Part shown: piece by piece, positions 1 to 6,139 of the stretch
Layout: every line of letters starts with the position of its first letter
How positions within the stretch are numbered: the first letter of the stretch is position 1
Assembly (NCBI GenBank): GCA_011042705.1
Contig: DRBW01000052.1
Coordinates: 1 to 9,849 of the forward strand
Direction: 5' to 3'
DNA from: Caldifarciminota bacterium
Lineage (GTDB): Bacteria > Hydrothermota > Hydrothermia > B15-G9 > DRBW01
DNA: 9,849 nt
Position numbers and translations under genes: made by a program
Notes under the pieces: generated by a model
The model's input: the letters and a program-made list of their open reading frames with translations, nothing else
What the model was told of the DNA's origin: nothing
Databases searched by the model: none

Positions 1-1274
1 CCGAGATAATGCGTAAACTCGCCACCTACGACCGGTATGAGATCCTTCTGAAGACGGCGCAGTTGTTGTCCGATCGCCTCGAGGAATATTCCCGCCTTAT
101 CGCGAGAGAGGGCGTCAAGACCATTAACGAGGCGAGAAAAGAGGCGGCGAGGGCCGTTAACACACTGACTTACGCCGCTGAAGAGGCGAAAAGACTCGGC
201 GGCGAGATAGTCAGGTTTGACGCCGACTTCAGGCGGGACAGGAGGATGGGATACTGGATCAAGGAACCCGTGGGCATAGTTCTCGCCATCACGCCGTACA
301 ACGACCCCCTCAATATGGTGGCGCACAAGGTTGGCCCGGCCATTGCGGCAGGAAATGCCGTGGTGCTTAAGCCCACATACCTGACTCCCCTTTCTGCCCT
401 GAAGGTCGGCGAGCTTCTTCTCGAGGCGGGACTCCCCGAGGAGGCGCTCTCCATAATAACTGGAAAATCCGGCGACATCGGCGATGCCCTCGTGACCGAC
501 CCCCGTCCCCGCGTTATCACTTTCACGGGGGGAGTGGAGGCCGGAGAGGAGATCACTCGAAAGGCGGGCCTCAAAAAGATTATGATGGAGCTCGGTTCTT
601 CCTCTGCTGTGATCGTGATGGATGATGCCGACCTCGAGCTGGCGGTTCCCTCCATAGTATCGGGGTCTTTCTGGGCGGCGGGACAGAACTGCATAGGCGT
701 TCAGAGGCTCTACCTTCACAGGAAGATCTACGACAAGTTCATGGCAGAGTTCGTGAAGCAGACCGAGGCCTATAAAGTCGGCGACAAGATGGACGAGAAG
801 ACCGACATGGGGCCCATGATAACCTCGAGCGAAGCCGACAGGGTCGAGAGCTGGATAAAGGAAGCGGTGGAGATGGGCGGCAAGCTCGTCACCGGAGGAA
901 AGAGAGAGGGCAATTTCATCTGGCCGACCATTCTGGAGAACGTTCCCAAAGAGGCGAAGGTCGTGAAGGGCGAGGTTTTCGGTCCCGTCGTGGTCGTTTT
1001 CCCCTTCAGCGACCTCGAGGAAGCGGTCAGGGAAGCCAACGATTCCGATTACGGTCTTCACGCTGCCATTTTCACTCAGGACCTCGACAAGGCCTATTAC
1101 GCCGCGAAGGAACTGAGGTTCGGGGGTGTCATGATCAACGATTCCACCGATTTCCGCGTGGACTACATGCCCTTCGGCGGATACAAGAAGTCGGGGATGT
1201 TCAGAGAGGGCCTGAAGTTCGCGATGGAGGTTATGACCGAGACGAAGCTGGTGGCCTTTAACGTCCGATTATAA
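1..1274 (+). CDS. Aldehyde dehydrogenase (NAD(P)+-dependent), 5' end cut by window edge
   Basis: ALDH-superfamily enzyme oxidising an aldehyde to the acid with NAD(P)+; the substrate cannot be read from sequence. The frame is open to the left edge. The first ATG (base 9) is probably internal, because 421 residues are visible against about 470-490 for the family and the text begins at the usual Y-x-R-x-x-IL helix. Numbering from that ATG: oxyanion Asn98 (TPYN), cofactor-binding Lys121 (VLKP), nucleotide-loop FTGG at 172-175, general base Glu194 (MELG), nucleophile Cys228 (GQNC), and GEVFGP at 321-326. All catalytic residues are present, so the enzyme should be active. The GQNCIGVQR and EGLKFAME-MTETK signatures recall the lactaldehyde/non-phosphorylating GAPDH-like branch, but that is a weak guess. 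The gene converges on the minus-strand AMIN gene and overlaps it by 17 bp, and no terminator hairpin lies between them. Confidence 0.95.
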   Translation, partial: EIMRKLATYDRYEILLKTAQLLSDRLEEYSRLIAREGVKTINEARKEAARAVNTLTYAAEEAKRLGGEIVRFDADFRRDRRMGYWIKEPVGIVLAITPYNDPLNMVAHKVGPAIAAGNAVVLKPTYLTPLSALKVGELLLEAGLPEEALSIITGKSGDIGDALVTDPRPRVITFTGGVEAGEEITRKAGLKKIMMELGSSSAVIVMDDADLELAVPSIVSGSFWAAGQNCIGVQRLYLHRKIYDKFMAEFVKQTEAYKVGDKMDEKTDMGPMITSSEADRVESWIKEAVEMGGKLVTGGKREGNFIWPTILENVPKEAKVVKGEVFGPVVVVFPFSDLEEAVREANDSDYGLHAAIFTQDLDKAYYAAKELRFGGVMINDSTDFRVDYMPFGGYKKSGMFREGLKFAMEVMTETKLVAFNVRL

Positions 1275-1920
1275 GGTTCAGGGCGTCGTCAAAGGTCAAT
1301 CCTAAGGCGGTTGCGTAGACCCTTCTTTCCCGGTTTCTGGGGAAGAGGGGTCTTCCTTCAAGTACGGAGAGGGCCTGGAGTACGAGTTCCTCCTTGGCGC
1401 CCCTTATCCTGAGCGAATAGAGCCCTGGACCTTTCCTGCTCTTGCGGGAAGGCCTGTCGGCAGTACCAGCGGTGGTAGATCTCGCCGAAAGGGGCTTTTT
1501 GGCCTCCTTTTTCGGTGCGGTCTTCGTCGTCTCCGGTTTCGGAGGGGTCGGAGCCTTGGGGGGTGCTTTCAGGGTCATGGAAACGACGAGGTAGCTGCCA
1601 GCCCTGTAGTGATCTGGCTCGAAATCTATGGGAGAACGCATATAGATCCTCGTTTCCCCGTCGGTCGATTCGGCCCTGATCCTGACACCCCCGAAGGTAT
1701 AGCTTTTGCCCCTGTATTTCTCAGGAAGGGGGCTTTTTATGTAGACGACGAGCCCCTTATCAGGAGGAGGTAATTTCAGCACCTCGTAGTCAAAATCGCC
1801 CTTCACGAATATCCTGACGATATTTTCCTCCCGCTCAGCCACTATCTCCTCGATAGCAGCTCGAAGGAATCCGGTCGAGAACAGGAGAAAAGCCAGAGAG
1901 CTAACGAAGAGTTTCTTCAC
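1258..1920 (-). CDS. Exported AMIN-domain protein with C-terminal STN/N0-like domain (secretin-less PilQ-like)
   Basis: From the GTG at 1920 the product is 220 residues. The start is chosen because GGAGGAGGT lies just upstream and the protein then opens directly with a signal peptide (KK, then a hydrophobic run to about residue 20, cleavage near LRA-A). An ATG 27 bases further up has no such ribosome site. Residues 22-115 read as an AMIN domain, the peptidoglycan-binding module of PilQ and AmiC: alternating beta strands, a 'LVVYIKSP' strand and a closing 'YLVVSM' strand. A Pro/Lys/Thr/Ser linker follows (117-165). Residues 166-220 resemble the STN/N0 fold of secretins: 'YSLRIRGA', 'VLQALSVLEGR', 'TALGLTFDDALNLII'. 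In PilQ further N domains and the secretin barrel follow, but here the gene stops inside the end of the convergent aldehyde dehydrogenase. It is last in a four-gene cluster and overlaps its upstream neighbour by 20 bp. Export and AMIN are fairly safe; the STN call is moderate. Confidence 0.75.
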   Translation of the reverse strand: MKKLFVSSLAFLLFSTGFLRAAIEEIVAEREENIVRIFVKGDFDYEVLKLPPPDKGLVVYIKSPLPEKYRGKSYTFGGVRIRAESTDGETRIYMRSPIDFEPDHYRAGSYLVVSMTLKAPPKAPTPPKPETTKTAPKKEAKKPLSARSTTAGTADRPSRKSRKGPGLYSLRIRGAKEELVLQALSVLEGRPLFPRNRERRVYATALGLTFDDALNLIIGR

Positions 1921-2335
1921 GGATACCTCCTCCCAGTTTAAAGACATATTTCCTGTCGCCCTTTATCGAGACCAGAGCGACAGAATCGCCACCGGGATAG
2001 CGGACGATCCAGTCAGAAATGACATCGCCTTCGCGGAAGATATAGCCGGAGGAATTGAGGTCTTCCATGAGAATCAGGTAGATCGAGTCCTTACCCACTA
2101 TGCCGCGCAGAATCAGCTGGGATGGATCAAAACCCTTTTCGGCTGAACTCGCTGCTTCGGGAGCTTCCTCGGTTATTATGGGAGTTTCCGATTTTATCGA
2201 TTTTAATTCGCTTCTCTGTTTCAAATATAGAATCAGGAGTATGACCAGCAGAACCGCCAGCACCAGGCTGGGGACAAAACTCAAAATTCTCTTTTTCTTC
2301 CTCTCGAATTCCGGTTTGAAATTCAGATCAAGCAT
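1901..2335 (-). CDS. Single-span membrane protein: PilN-like N-terminus joined to PilP/GspC-like periplasmic domain
   Basis: The start is taken as the ATG at 2335, 144 residues, which overlaps the stop of the PilM-like gene by 8 bp (ATGCTTGA). A GAAGGG ribosome site lies about 8 bases upstream. An in-frame GTG at 2344 is the alternative. The N-terminus 'MLDLNFKPEFERKKKR' recalls the short cytoplasmic segment of PilN that binds PilM. It is followed by one transmembrane helix (about 18-38), a Glu/Ala/Ser-rich linker (45-68) and a compact beta domain (about 73-135). That domain has the PilP/GspC-HR pattern: 'LILRGIVG', 'YLILMED', 'GYIFREGDVI', 'VALVSIKG'. The overall topology (short N-terminus, single span, homology-region domain) matches GspC of type II secretion. 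Canonical systems use separate PilN, PilO and PilP, so this may be a compressed equivalent. Function as an inner-membrane connector is inferred from topology and neighbours. Confidence 0.65.
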   Translation of the reverse strand: MLDLNFKPEFERKKKRILSFVPSLVLAVLLVILLILYLKQRSELKSIKSETPIITEEAPEAASSAEKGFDPSQLILRGIVGKDSIYLILMEDLNSSGYIFREGDVISDWIVRYPGGDSVALVSIKGDRKYVFKLGGGIREETLR

Positions 2336-3122
2336 ATCTCGCACCCTTCAGGGCAGCCCCGAGAGCTGCGGCGAAAAGCGTATTGCTCTCAAGGCCTTCT
2401 TTGTCGATCCCTTCGAAGACACGGAGGGGGTCGAGAACTATCACGGGAATTTCGAGTTCAGCTTCGATCGCCTCGAATACAGACGGTTTTGTGCTCAATT
2501 CGCCGCTCACAACTATATCGGAGTTGTTCTCAAGGAAAGTCTCTTTCAGCTCTATGAGGTATTCCAGAAGCCTGTTGTCATCTCTGCCGATCAGCCTGGA
2601 AATCGCAAGGGCAGGTGTTCCCTCGTCTATCTGAAGCACGTAGAGGAGGTCACCTTCGGTGTGGAACATCGTGAGGGATTCTCCCCTTTTTTCGGGATAA
2701 TTGTACCAGAGGGCGTTGAAAGCGGCAAAAACCGGCACCTCGACCGAATTCACCTGGAAACCGGCCCCTTTAATCAGGTTGTAGTAGCCAATGAGGTCGT
2801 CTTTCAGCGCCGTTCCCATGAATACTTTCTCGCCCATATGTTGATAGCTGAATATGAGGTCCGAAGAGAGATTTCCGAGGGTTTCCTTCAGAAGCCGGGC
2901 GAAAATCTCACTTTCCCAGGGTTCCATGAGCCTTCCGTAAACGCCCCTGAGAGGAACCACCCATGCGCCGCCCTCGCCGAGCTCTGCCTGGAGATTAAGC
3001 AGGAAATCGCGGAATCTCACGCCTTCCGTGAAACGGCGTCTGCCCGATTTAACTATCCAGTTGCCCTCAATCAGGATAAATCTGAGTTCTTTCGCCCCGA
3101 TCTCTACCCCTAAGGATGACAA
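2328..3122 (-). CDS. PilM-like actin-fold protein, short and with degenerate nucleotide site
   Basis: This 264-residue cytoplasmic protein starts at a TTG (3122) placed directly after the TGA of the upstream gene; no ATG or GTG lies nearby that would keep the conserved N-terminus. The ribosome site is GGAGAGG inside the end of the upstream gene. PilM features: 'LGVEIGAKELRFILIE' at 4-19 (phosphate-1 strand-loop-strand), 'VEVPVFAAFNAL' at 127-138, the second ATPase half from about 150, 'VVSGELSTKPSVFEAI' at 204-219 with 'PVIVLDPL' after it (adenosine region), and the closing helix 'AAALGAALKG' at 251-260. PilM is usually near 350 residues, so a subdomain appears reduced. The second phosphate loop, normally D-x-G, reads HTEGD, and the usual GG of the adenosine motif is GE, so ATP binding is doubtful. 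In type IV pilus systems PilM docks the PilN N-terminus, and the next gene begins with a PilN-like stretch, which supports the call. Confidence 0.68.
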   Translation of the reverse strand: MSSLGVEIGAKELRFILIEGNWIVKSGRRRFTEGVRFRDFLLNLQAELGEGGAWVVPLRGVYGRLMEPWESEIFARLLKETLGNLSSDLIFSYQHMGEKVFMGTALKDDLIGYYNLIKGAGFQVNSVEVPVFAAFNALWYNYPEKRGESLTMFHTEGDLLYVLQIDEGTPALAISRLIGRDDNRLLEYLIELKETFLENNSDIVVSGELSTKPSVFEAIEAELEIPVIVLDPLRVFEGIDKEGLESNTLFAAALGAALKGARYA

Positions 3123-4322
3123 TCAACCCTCTCCTTCTTTTTCCCCTTCTCCTTTTTCTCCCTGGGTCTCTTTACCGGCAGATTTCTGCTCCTCGGCGCT
3201 TTCCTTTTCGGGCGTCACTCCTCCCGTCAATTCTTCCTCCTCTTCCGTGATCTCCAGAAGGTCGATATCGTCTTTCTTTTTCTCAAGGATGATAAAGATC
3301 AGGGTGTTGCCTGCCCAGTGCATTGCTCCCCAGAAGGAAAGGACCGTGAAAACTATCAAGTAGAAGAGGATTCCGAAGAGAAAAGCAAGGATCGTCGAGG
3401 GCAGAGGCATGGCCGGCATGTCGGGCGGAACCTCGAGGATGGCACTGAGCTTGAGGAAGCTGAGATATGGATCGAGGAAATAGAGGGCAGGGGAGTATGT
3501 GAAATAGTGGAGAGCTCCCTTTTCGATCGCCAGGTATTTAGGGCCCATAAGCCAGGAGGCTCCCAGCACCGTGTGAATTATCCACAGCGCCCTTCCTACG
3601 GCCCATGCGAAGATGGAAAAAGCGATGAATTTAACTCCGTATAGAAGGGCTTCGTATCCAATGAACCTCCAGTTCTGATCGTTCAGGGTGGAGAAGACCT
3701 CAAAGAGGGTATCGAAAGTGTCGGAGGCCGTAGTCGCGACGATGGCTGCCGAGAGATACATGGCCACCACGAAGGCGAAGAAAAGATAGATTATAAAAGT
3801 ACACGCAAAGATGGAAGGAACGGAAAGGAGAAGCAGGACGAGCTCTCCGAACCACGGGATCTTGCCGAGAAGGCCTATTATCACGCCGCCGAGCAGGATC
3901 AGGGCGACGAGAATTATGAGGACTATGGGAGCCAGATAGACAGCTTTGCCATCTTTAAAAGCGAAACGCAGGGCTTTTTTGACCTCGTAAAAGTCATCTC
4001 CTTTCAGCTGCTCGTAAGTTATTTTTGATACGGCGACGCCGAAAATCAGGTTTATAACTACGAATAAAAACAGCCCTATTCCCAGGAAGATCCACCCGTA
4101 AACGGTGAAGCTTTCCCCAAAGGGAAGGGGAATGTAGTGATACTTGGTCCAGACCTCCTTTATAGTGTAGCCCGAGAGGATGAGCCCCAGATATGTGAAA
4201 ATCGAATAAACGGCGGTTCCTATAAGGAGGCCGAGAAATTGCACCCAAATTTTTTTCGCGCTGAAACCGAGCCGTGCTGCCCGGAAGACGTCTTTATAGT
4301 TGTAGTGAAGTTTCATGGGCAT
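3123..4322 (-). CDS. Polytopic membrane protein with acidic C-terminal tail, unknown function
   Basis: I do not recognise this 399-residue family. The start is ATG 4322, six bases from a strong AGGAGGT; a second ATG two codons later is possible. The N-terminus is soluble and basic/aromatic. Hydrophobic segments lie near 27-49, 74-98, 128-151, 158-197 (probably two helices), 219-249 and 309-346, so about seven or eight spans. Loops around 50-72 and 255-300 are rich in aromatics and proline. From 347 on the protein is a highly charged Glu/Lys/Gly tail ending in GEG repeats, probably cytosolic and disordered. There is no transporter, permease or peptidase signature. It is first in the cluster with the PilM-like, PilN/PilP-like and AMIN genes, with zero spacing to the PilM-like gene and its own strong promoter upstream. 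That suggests it works with them at the envelope, perhaps as a membrane platform, but this is inference from position. Confidence 0.85.
   Translation of the reverse strand: MPMKLHYNYKDVFRAARLGFSAKKIWVQFLGLLIGTAVYSIFTYLGLILSGYTIKEVWTKYHYIPLPFGESFTVYGWIFLGIGLFLFVVINLIFGVAVSKITYEQLKGDDFYEVKKALRFAFKDGKAVYLAPIVLIILVALILLGGVIIGLLGKIPWFGELVLLLLSVPSIFACTFIIYLFFAFVVAMYLSAAIVATTASDTFDTLFEVFSTLNDQNWRFIGYEALLYGVKFIAFSIFAWAVGRALWIIHTVLGASWLMGPKYLAIEKGALHYFTYSPALYFLDPYLSFLKLSAILEVPPDMPAMPLPSTILAFLFGILFYLIVFTVLSFWGAMHWAGNTLIFIILEKKKDDIDLLEITEEEEELTGGVTPEKESAEEQKSAGKETQGEKGEGEKEGEG
3127..3163. repeat. 37-nt uninterrupted polypyrimidine/polypurine tract
   Basis: The plus strand is pure C/T for 37 bases (purine on the coding minus strand). 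It encodes the Glu/Gly/Lys end of the membrane protein tail and also supplies the GGAGAGG ribosome site for the TTG start of the PilM-like gene. The tract is an imperfect mirror repeat (14 of 18 positions match when the two halves are folded). Confidence 0.6.
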
Positions 4323-4368
4323 AAGATTACCTCCTTTTTTCCGGTTCCGACAGAAACATCACTGCAAA

Positions 4369-4394
4369 TTCACTTATATCCCCTTTTGAGTGAA
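4369..4394. repeat. Inverted repeat at the start of the predicted leader
   Basis: TTCACT (4369-4374) and AGTGAA (4389-4394) form a 6-bp inverted repeat with a 14-base spacer. It begins almost at the transcription start predicted from the promoter at 4402-4430. It could be an operator half-site pair or a weak 5' leader hairpin. Six base pairs can arise by chance. Confidence 0.3.
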
Positions 4395-4401
4395 CTCCTT
4401 G

Positions 4402-4430
4402 ATAATACCGTTAATTTTTGCCCATGTCAA
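4402..4430 (-). promoter_or_regulatory. Sigma70-type promoter for the membrane protein/PilM-like cluster
   Basis: Read on the minus strand, TTGACA (4425-4430, a perfect -35) is followed after exactly 17 bases by TATTAT (4402-4407, one mismatch to the -10 consensus). Transcription would begin near 4395, giving a leader of about 70 bases before the ATG at 4322. This separates the four-gene cluster from the upstream rhodanese-ribD genes. Confidence 0.75.
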
Positions 4431-4457
4431 TAAAATCCTGCTTTCAGATCGAGGCCT

Positions 4458-4997
4458 TCAGAGGCGTTTGTAGGCCTCCTTCAGGACCAGGAAGAGCAAT
4501 ATGGCGCCAACTGCCGCCGCGCCAACGTATCCCGCCATGACGAAGGCCGAGACGATAAAGCCGGCGATGAGGACACCCAGAACTATTGCCGGAAAGGCCT
4601 TTCTGAAAGGTATGTCGAAGAGGAAGGCAGCAAAGGCTCCGGTCCAGGCACCCGTCGCAGGTAGGGGAATTGCAACGAAAGCTATAAGACCCAGAGCTTC
4701 GTATTTCTTCACTATCTGCCCTTTTTTCCTCGTCCTGGCCGAGAACTTATCGAAGAGTCTTTTGCCCCAGGAGGTTCTGCAGAGCAACCTGTGGATCCTG
4801 TCGAGAAACAGAAGAATGGGGACTATGGGTACAAGGTTTCCGGCCACCGAGAGGAGGAAAGCTTTCCAGATAGGAAAGTGAAATTTAAAGACGGCCAGAG
4901 GAATCGCTCCCCTCAGCTCCGAAACCGGCAACATGGAAACGACGAGCACCGCCAGTTCCGGTATCCTGATGTTGATGTTTTCGACGAGATGTCCCAC
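4458..4997 (-). CDS. Small integral membrane protein, Sm_multidrug_ex family (putative small multidrug export protein)
   Basis: The product is 179 residues from a GTG at 4997. The family (PF06695/COG2426) carries the name 'putative small multi-drug export' but its substrate is not firmly established. The hallmark motifs are clear: 'SELRGAIPLA' at 26-35 after the first hydrophobic segment, the basic cytoplasmic stretch with 'ARTRKKG' at 87-93, and the re-entrant-like 'IPLPATGAWTGA' at 110-121, followed by two more hydrophobic segments (135-155, 158-172). Length is normal for the family. The ribosome site is weak (AGAGG one base from the GTG) and a TATAAT lies only eight bases upstream, so the message could be nearly leaderless or read through from ribD, whose stop is 41 bases away. 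No multidrug regulator is nearby. Confidence 0.88.
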   Translation of the reverse strand: MGHLVENINIRIPELAVLVVSMLPVSELRGAIPLAVFKFHFPIWKAFLLSVAGNLVPIVPILLFLDRIHRLLCRTSWGKRLFDKFSARTRKKGQIVKKYEALGLIAFVAIPLPATGAWTGAFAAFLFDIPFRKAFPAIVLGVLIAGFIVSAFVMAGYVGAAAVGAILLFLVLKEAYKRL

Positions 4998-5005
4998 GCC
5001 TCTGG

Positions 5006-5011
5006 ATTATA
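5006..5011 (-). promoter_or_regulatory. TATAAT -10-like box just upstream of the Sm_multidrug_ex gene
   Basis: A perfect TATAAT on the minus strand lies eight bases before the GTG at 4997. No good -35 sits at 16-18 bases; TTGTAC occurs at a 13-base spacing, which is too short. If used, it would give an almost leaderless transcript. Confidence 0.25.
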
Positions 5012-5038
5012 AGGCAAGCCCCCTGTACAAAAGAAGCC

Positions 5039-6139
5039 TCATTCCTTTTTCCTCAGCACGAGAAGCAGGTCGGAAGAGAACCTCTTGAAGGTCTCGATCT
5101 GGAGTTCAACCGGGGAGTCCACGGGAAGAGGGGGATCTTTCCTGAAAAACTGAATGCCTCCTCCGAGCAATCTGGGCGCGAGGAACAGATAAATTTTGTC
5201 AAAAAGTCCTGCCTCGATAATGGATGTGGCCACTTTTCCTCCGCCCTCGAACATCATGGATTGGATTCCTTTTTCTCCCGCTTTTTTGAGGAATTCTTTC
5301 ATATCTACTTCCTGCTTTTCCTGGATCCACACTTCGATTCCTCTTTCCTCGAGGGCTTTTTTCTTTTCTTCGCTGTGTTTTGCCCCGGTCACGACCACGG
5401 TAGGTGGCGGAACCCTGAGGATTTTAGATGTGAGGGGAATCTTCAATTCTGAATCGAGGACGAATCTTCGCGGAAACCGGGCAGGGTAGACATCTCGAGG
5501 GGTGAGCATCGGGTCGTCCACGAGCACCGTGTTTATGCCGACCGCAATCCCGTCTACTTCACCTCTCAGTTTGTGGACGAAAGCCCTCGATGCTTCCGAG
5601 CTTATCCATTTCGAATTCCCCCTTGAGTCCGCTATGTGCCCGTCGAGGGTCGCGGCGAGTTTGAGGATCACGAAGGGAAGGCCGGTCTCCATAAATTTGA
5701 AGAAGGCCTCGTTCAAAGCCCGTGCCTCCTTTTCAAGAACGCCCACTTTCACTTCAATGCCGGCCTCCCGGAGTTTCCTGACGCCCTCACCGTGAACCCT
5801 GGGATTCGGATCGAGGACGGCGATGACGACCCTCTTTATTCCTTCCTTTATTATCCTGTCCGCACAGGGAGGAGTCCTTCCGTAGTGAACACAGGGTTCA
5901 AGAGTCACGTACATGGTGGCACCCTTTACGTCCCAGCCGGCATCCTCCATAGCCCGGATCTCGGCATGAGGCTCCCCGGCTCTCTTGTGGTATCCAGCTC
6001 CGATTATCCGCCCCTTTCTGACTATAACAGCGCCCACCATCGGATTTGGCGCCGTGAAGCCCCTTCCGAGTTCAGCAAGCCCGAGAGCTATCTTCATGAA
6101 CCTCTCGTCAGGGTCAATTTCCTGTACTTCGCTATTCAT
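5039..6139 (-). CDS. ribD: Bifunctional RibD: diaminohydroxyphosphoribosylaminopyrimidine deaminase / 5-amino-6-(5-phosphoribosylamino)uracil reductase
   Basis: It catalyses two early steps of riboflavin synthesis in the cytoplasm: zinc-dependent deamination of the pyrimidine, then NADPH-dependent reduction of the ribosyl group. From ATG 6139 it has 366 residues, the usual length. Deaminase domain (about 10-140): substrate loop 'TAPNPMVGAVIV', zinc and proton-shuttle motif HAE at 58-60, and zinc cysteines Cys83 (EPCVHYG) and Cys92 (TPPC). Reductase domain (about 152-366): 'LKLAATLDGHIA' at 159-170, 'WISSEASR' at 178-185, 'GINTVLVDDPMLTPR' at 201-215, 'FEGGGKVA' at 297-304 and 'APRLLGGG' at 321-328. 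The start is uncertain: ATG 6139 overlaps the rhodanese stop by 8 bp, while ATG 6160, with a better GAGGG ribosome site, and GTG 6166 are alternatives. No other riboflavin genes, and no sign of an FMN riboswitch, lie in the window. Confidence 0.96.
   Translation of the reverse strand: MNSEVQEIDPDERFMKIALGLAELGRGFTAPNPMVGAVIVRKGRIIGAGYHKRAGEPHAEIRAMEDAGWDVKGATMYVTLEPCVHYGRTPPCADRIIKEGIKRVVIAVLDPNPRVHGEGVRKLREAGIEVKVGVLEKEARALNEAFFKFMETGLPFVILKLAATLDGHIADSRGNSKWISSEASRAFVHKLRGEVDGIAVGINTVLVDDPMLTPRDVYPARFPRRFVLDSELKIPLTSKILRVPPPTVVVTGAKHSEEKKKALEERGIEVWIQEKQEVDMKEFLKKAGEKGIQSMMFEGGGKVATSIIEAGLFDKIYLFLAPRLLGGGIQFFRKDPPLPVDSPVELQIETFKRFSSDLLLVLRKKE

Noticed and set aside
1921..1947. Upstream ATG for the AMIN protein at 1947
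   Set aside because: It would put nine extra residues before the signal peptide and deepen the overlap with the previous gene; the GTG at 1920 has the GGAGGAGGT site at proper spacing.
2100..3113. Long plus-strand frame of 337 codons opposite the PilM-like and PilN/PilP-like genes
   Set aside because: It spans two minus-strand genes that carry recognisable motifs and good ribosome sites; its own translation has no domain pattern or ribosome site.
4451..4478. GAGGCC/GGCCTC inverted repeat at the end of the Sm_multidrug_ex gene as a terminator
   Set aside because: Six-bp stem with a 16-base loop and no T-run directly downstream on the minus strand; not a convincing intrinsic terminator.
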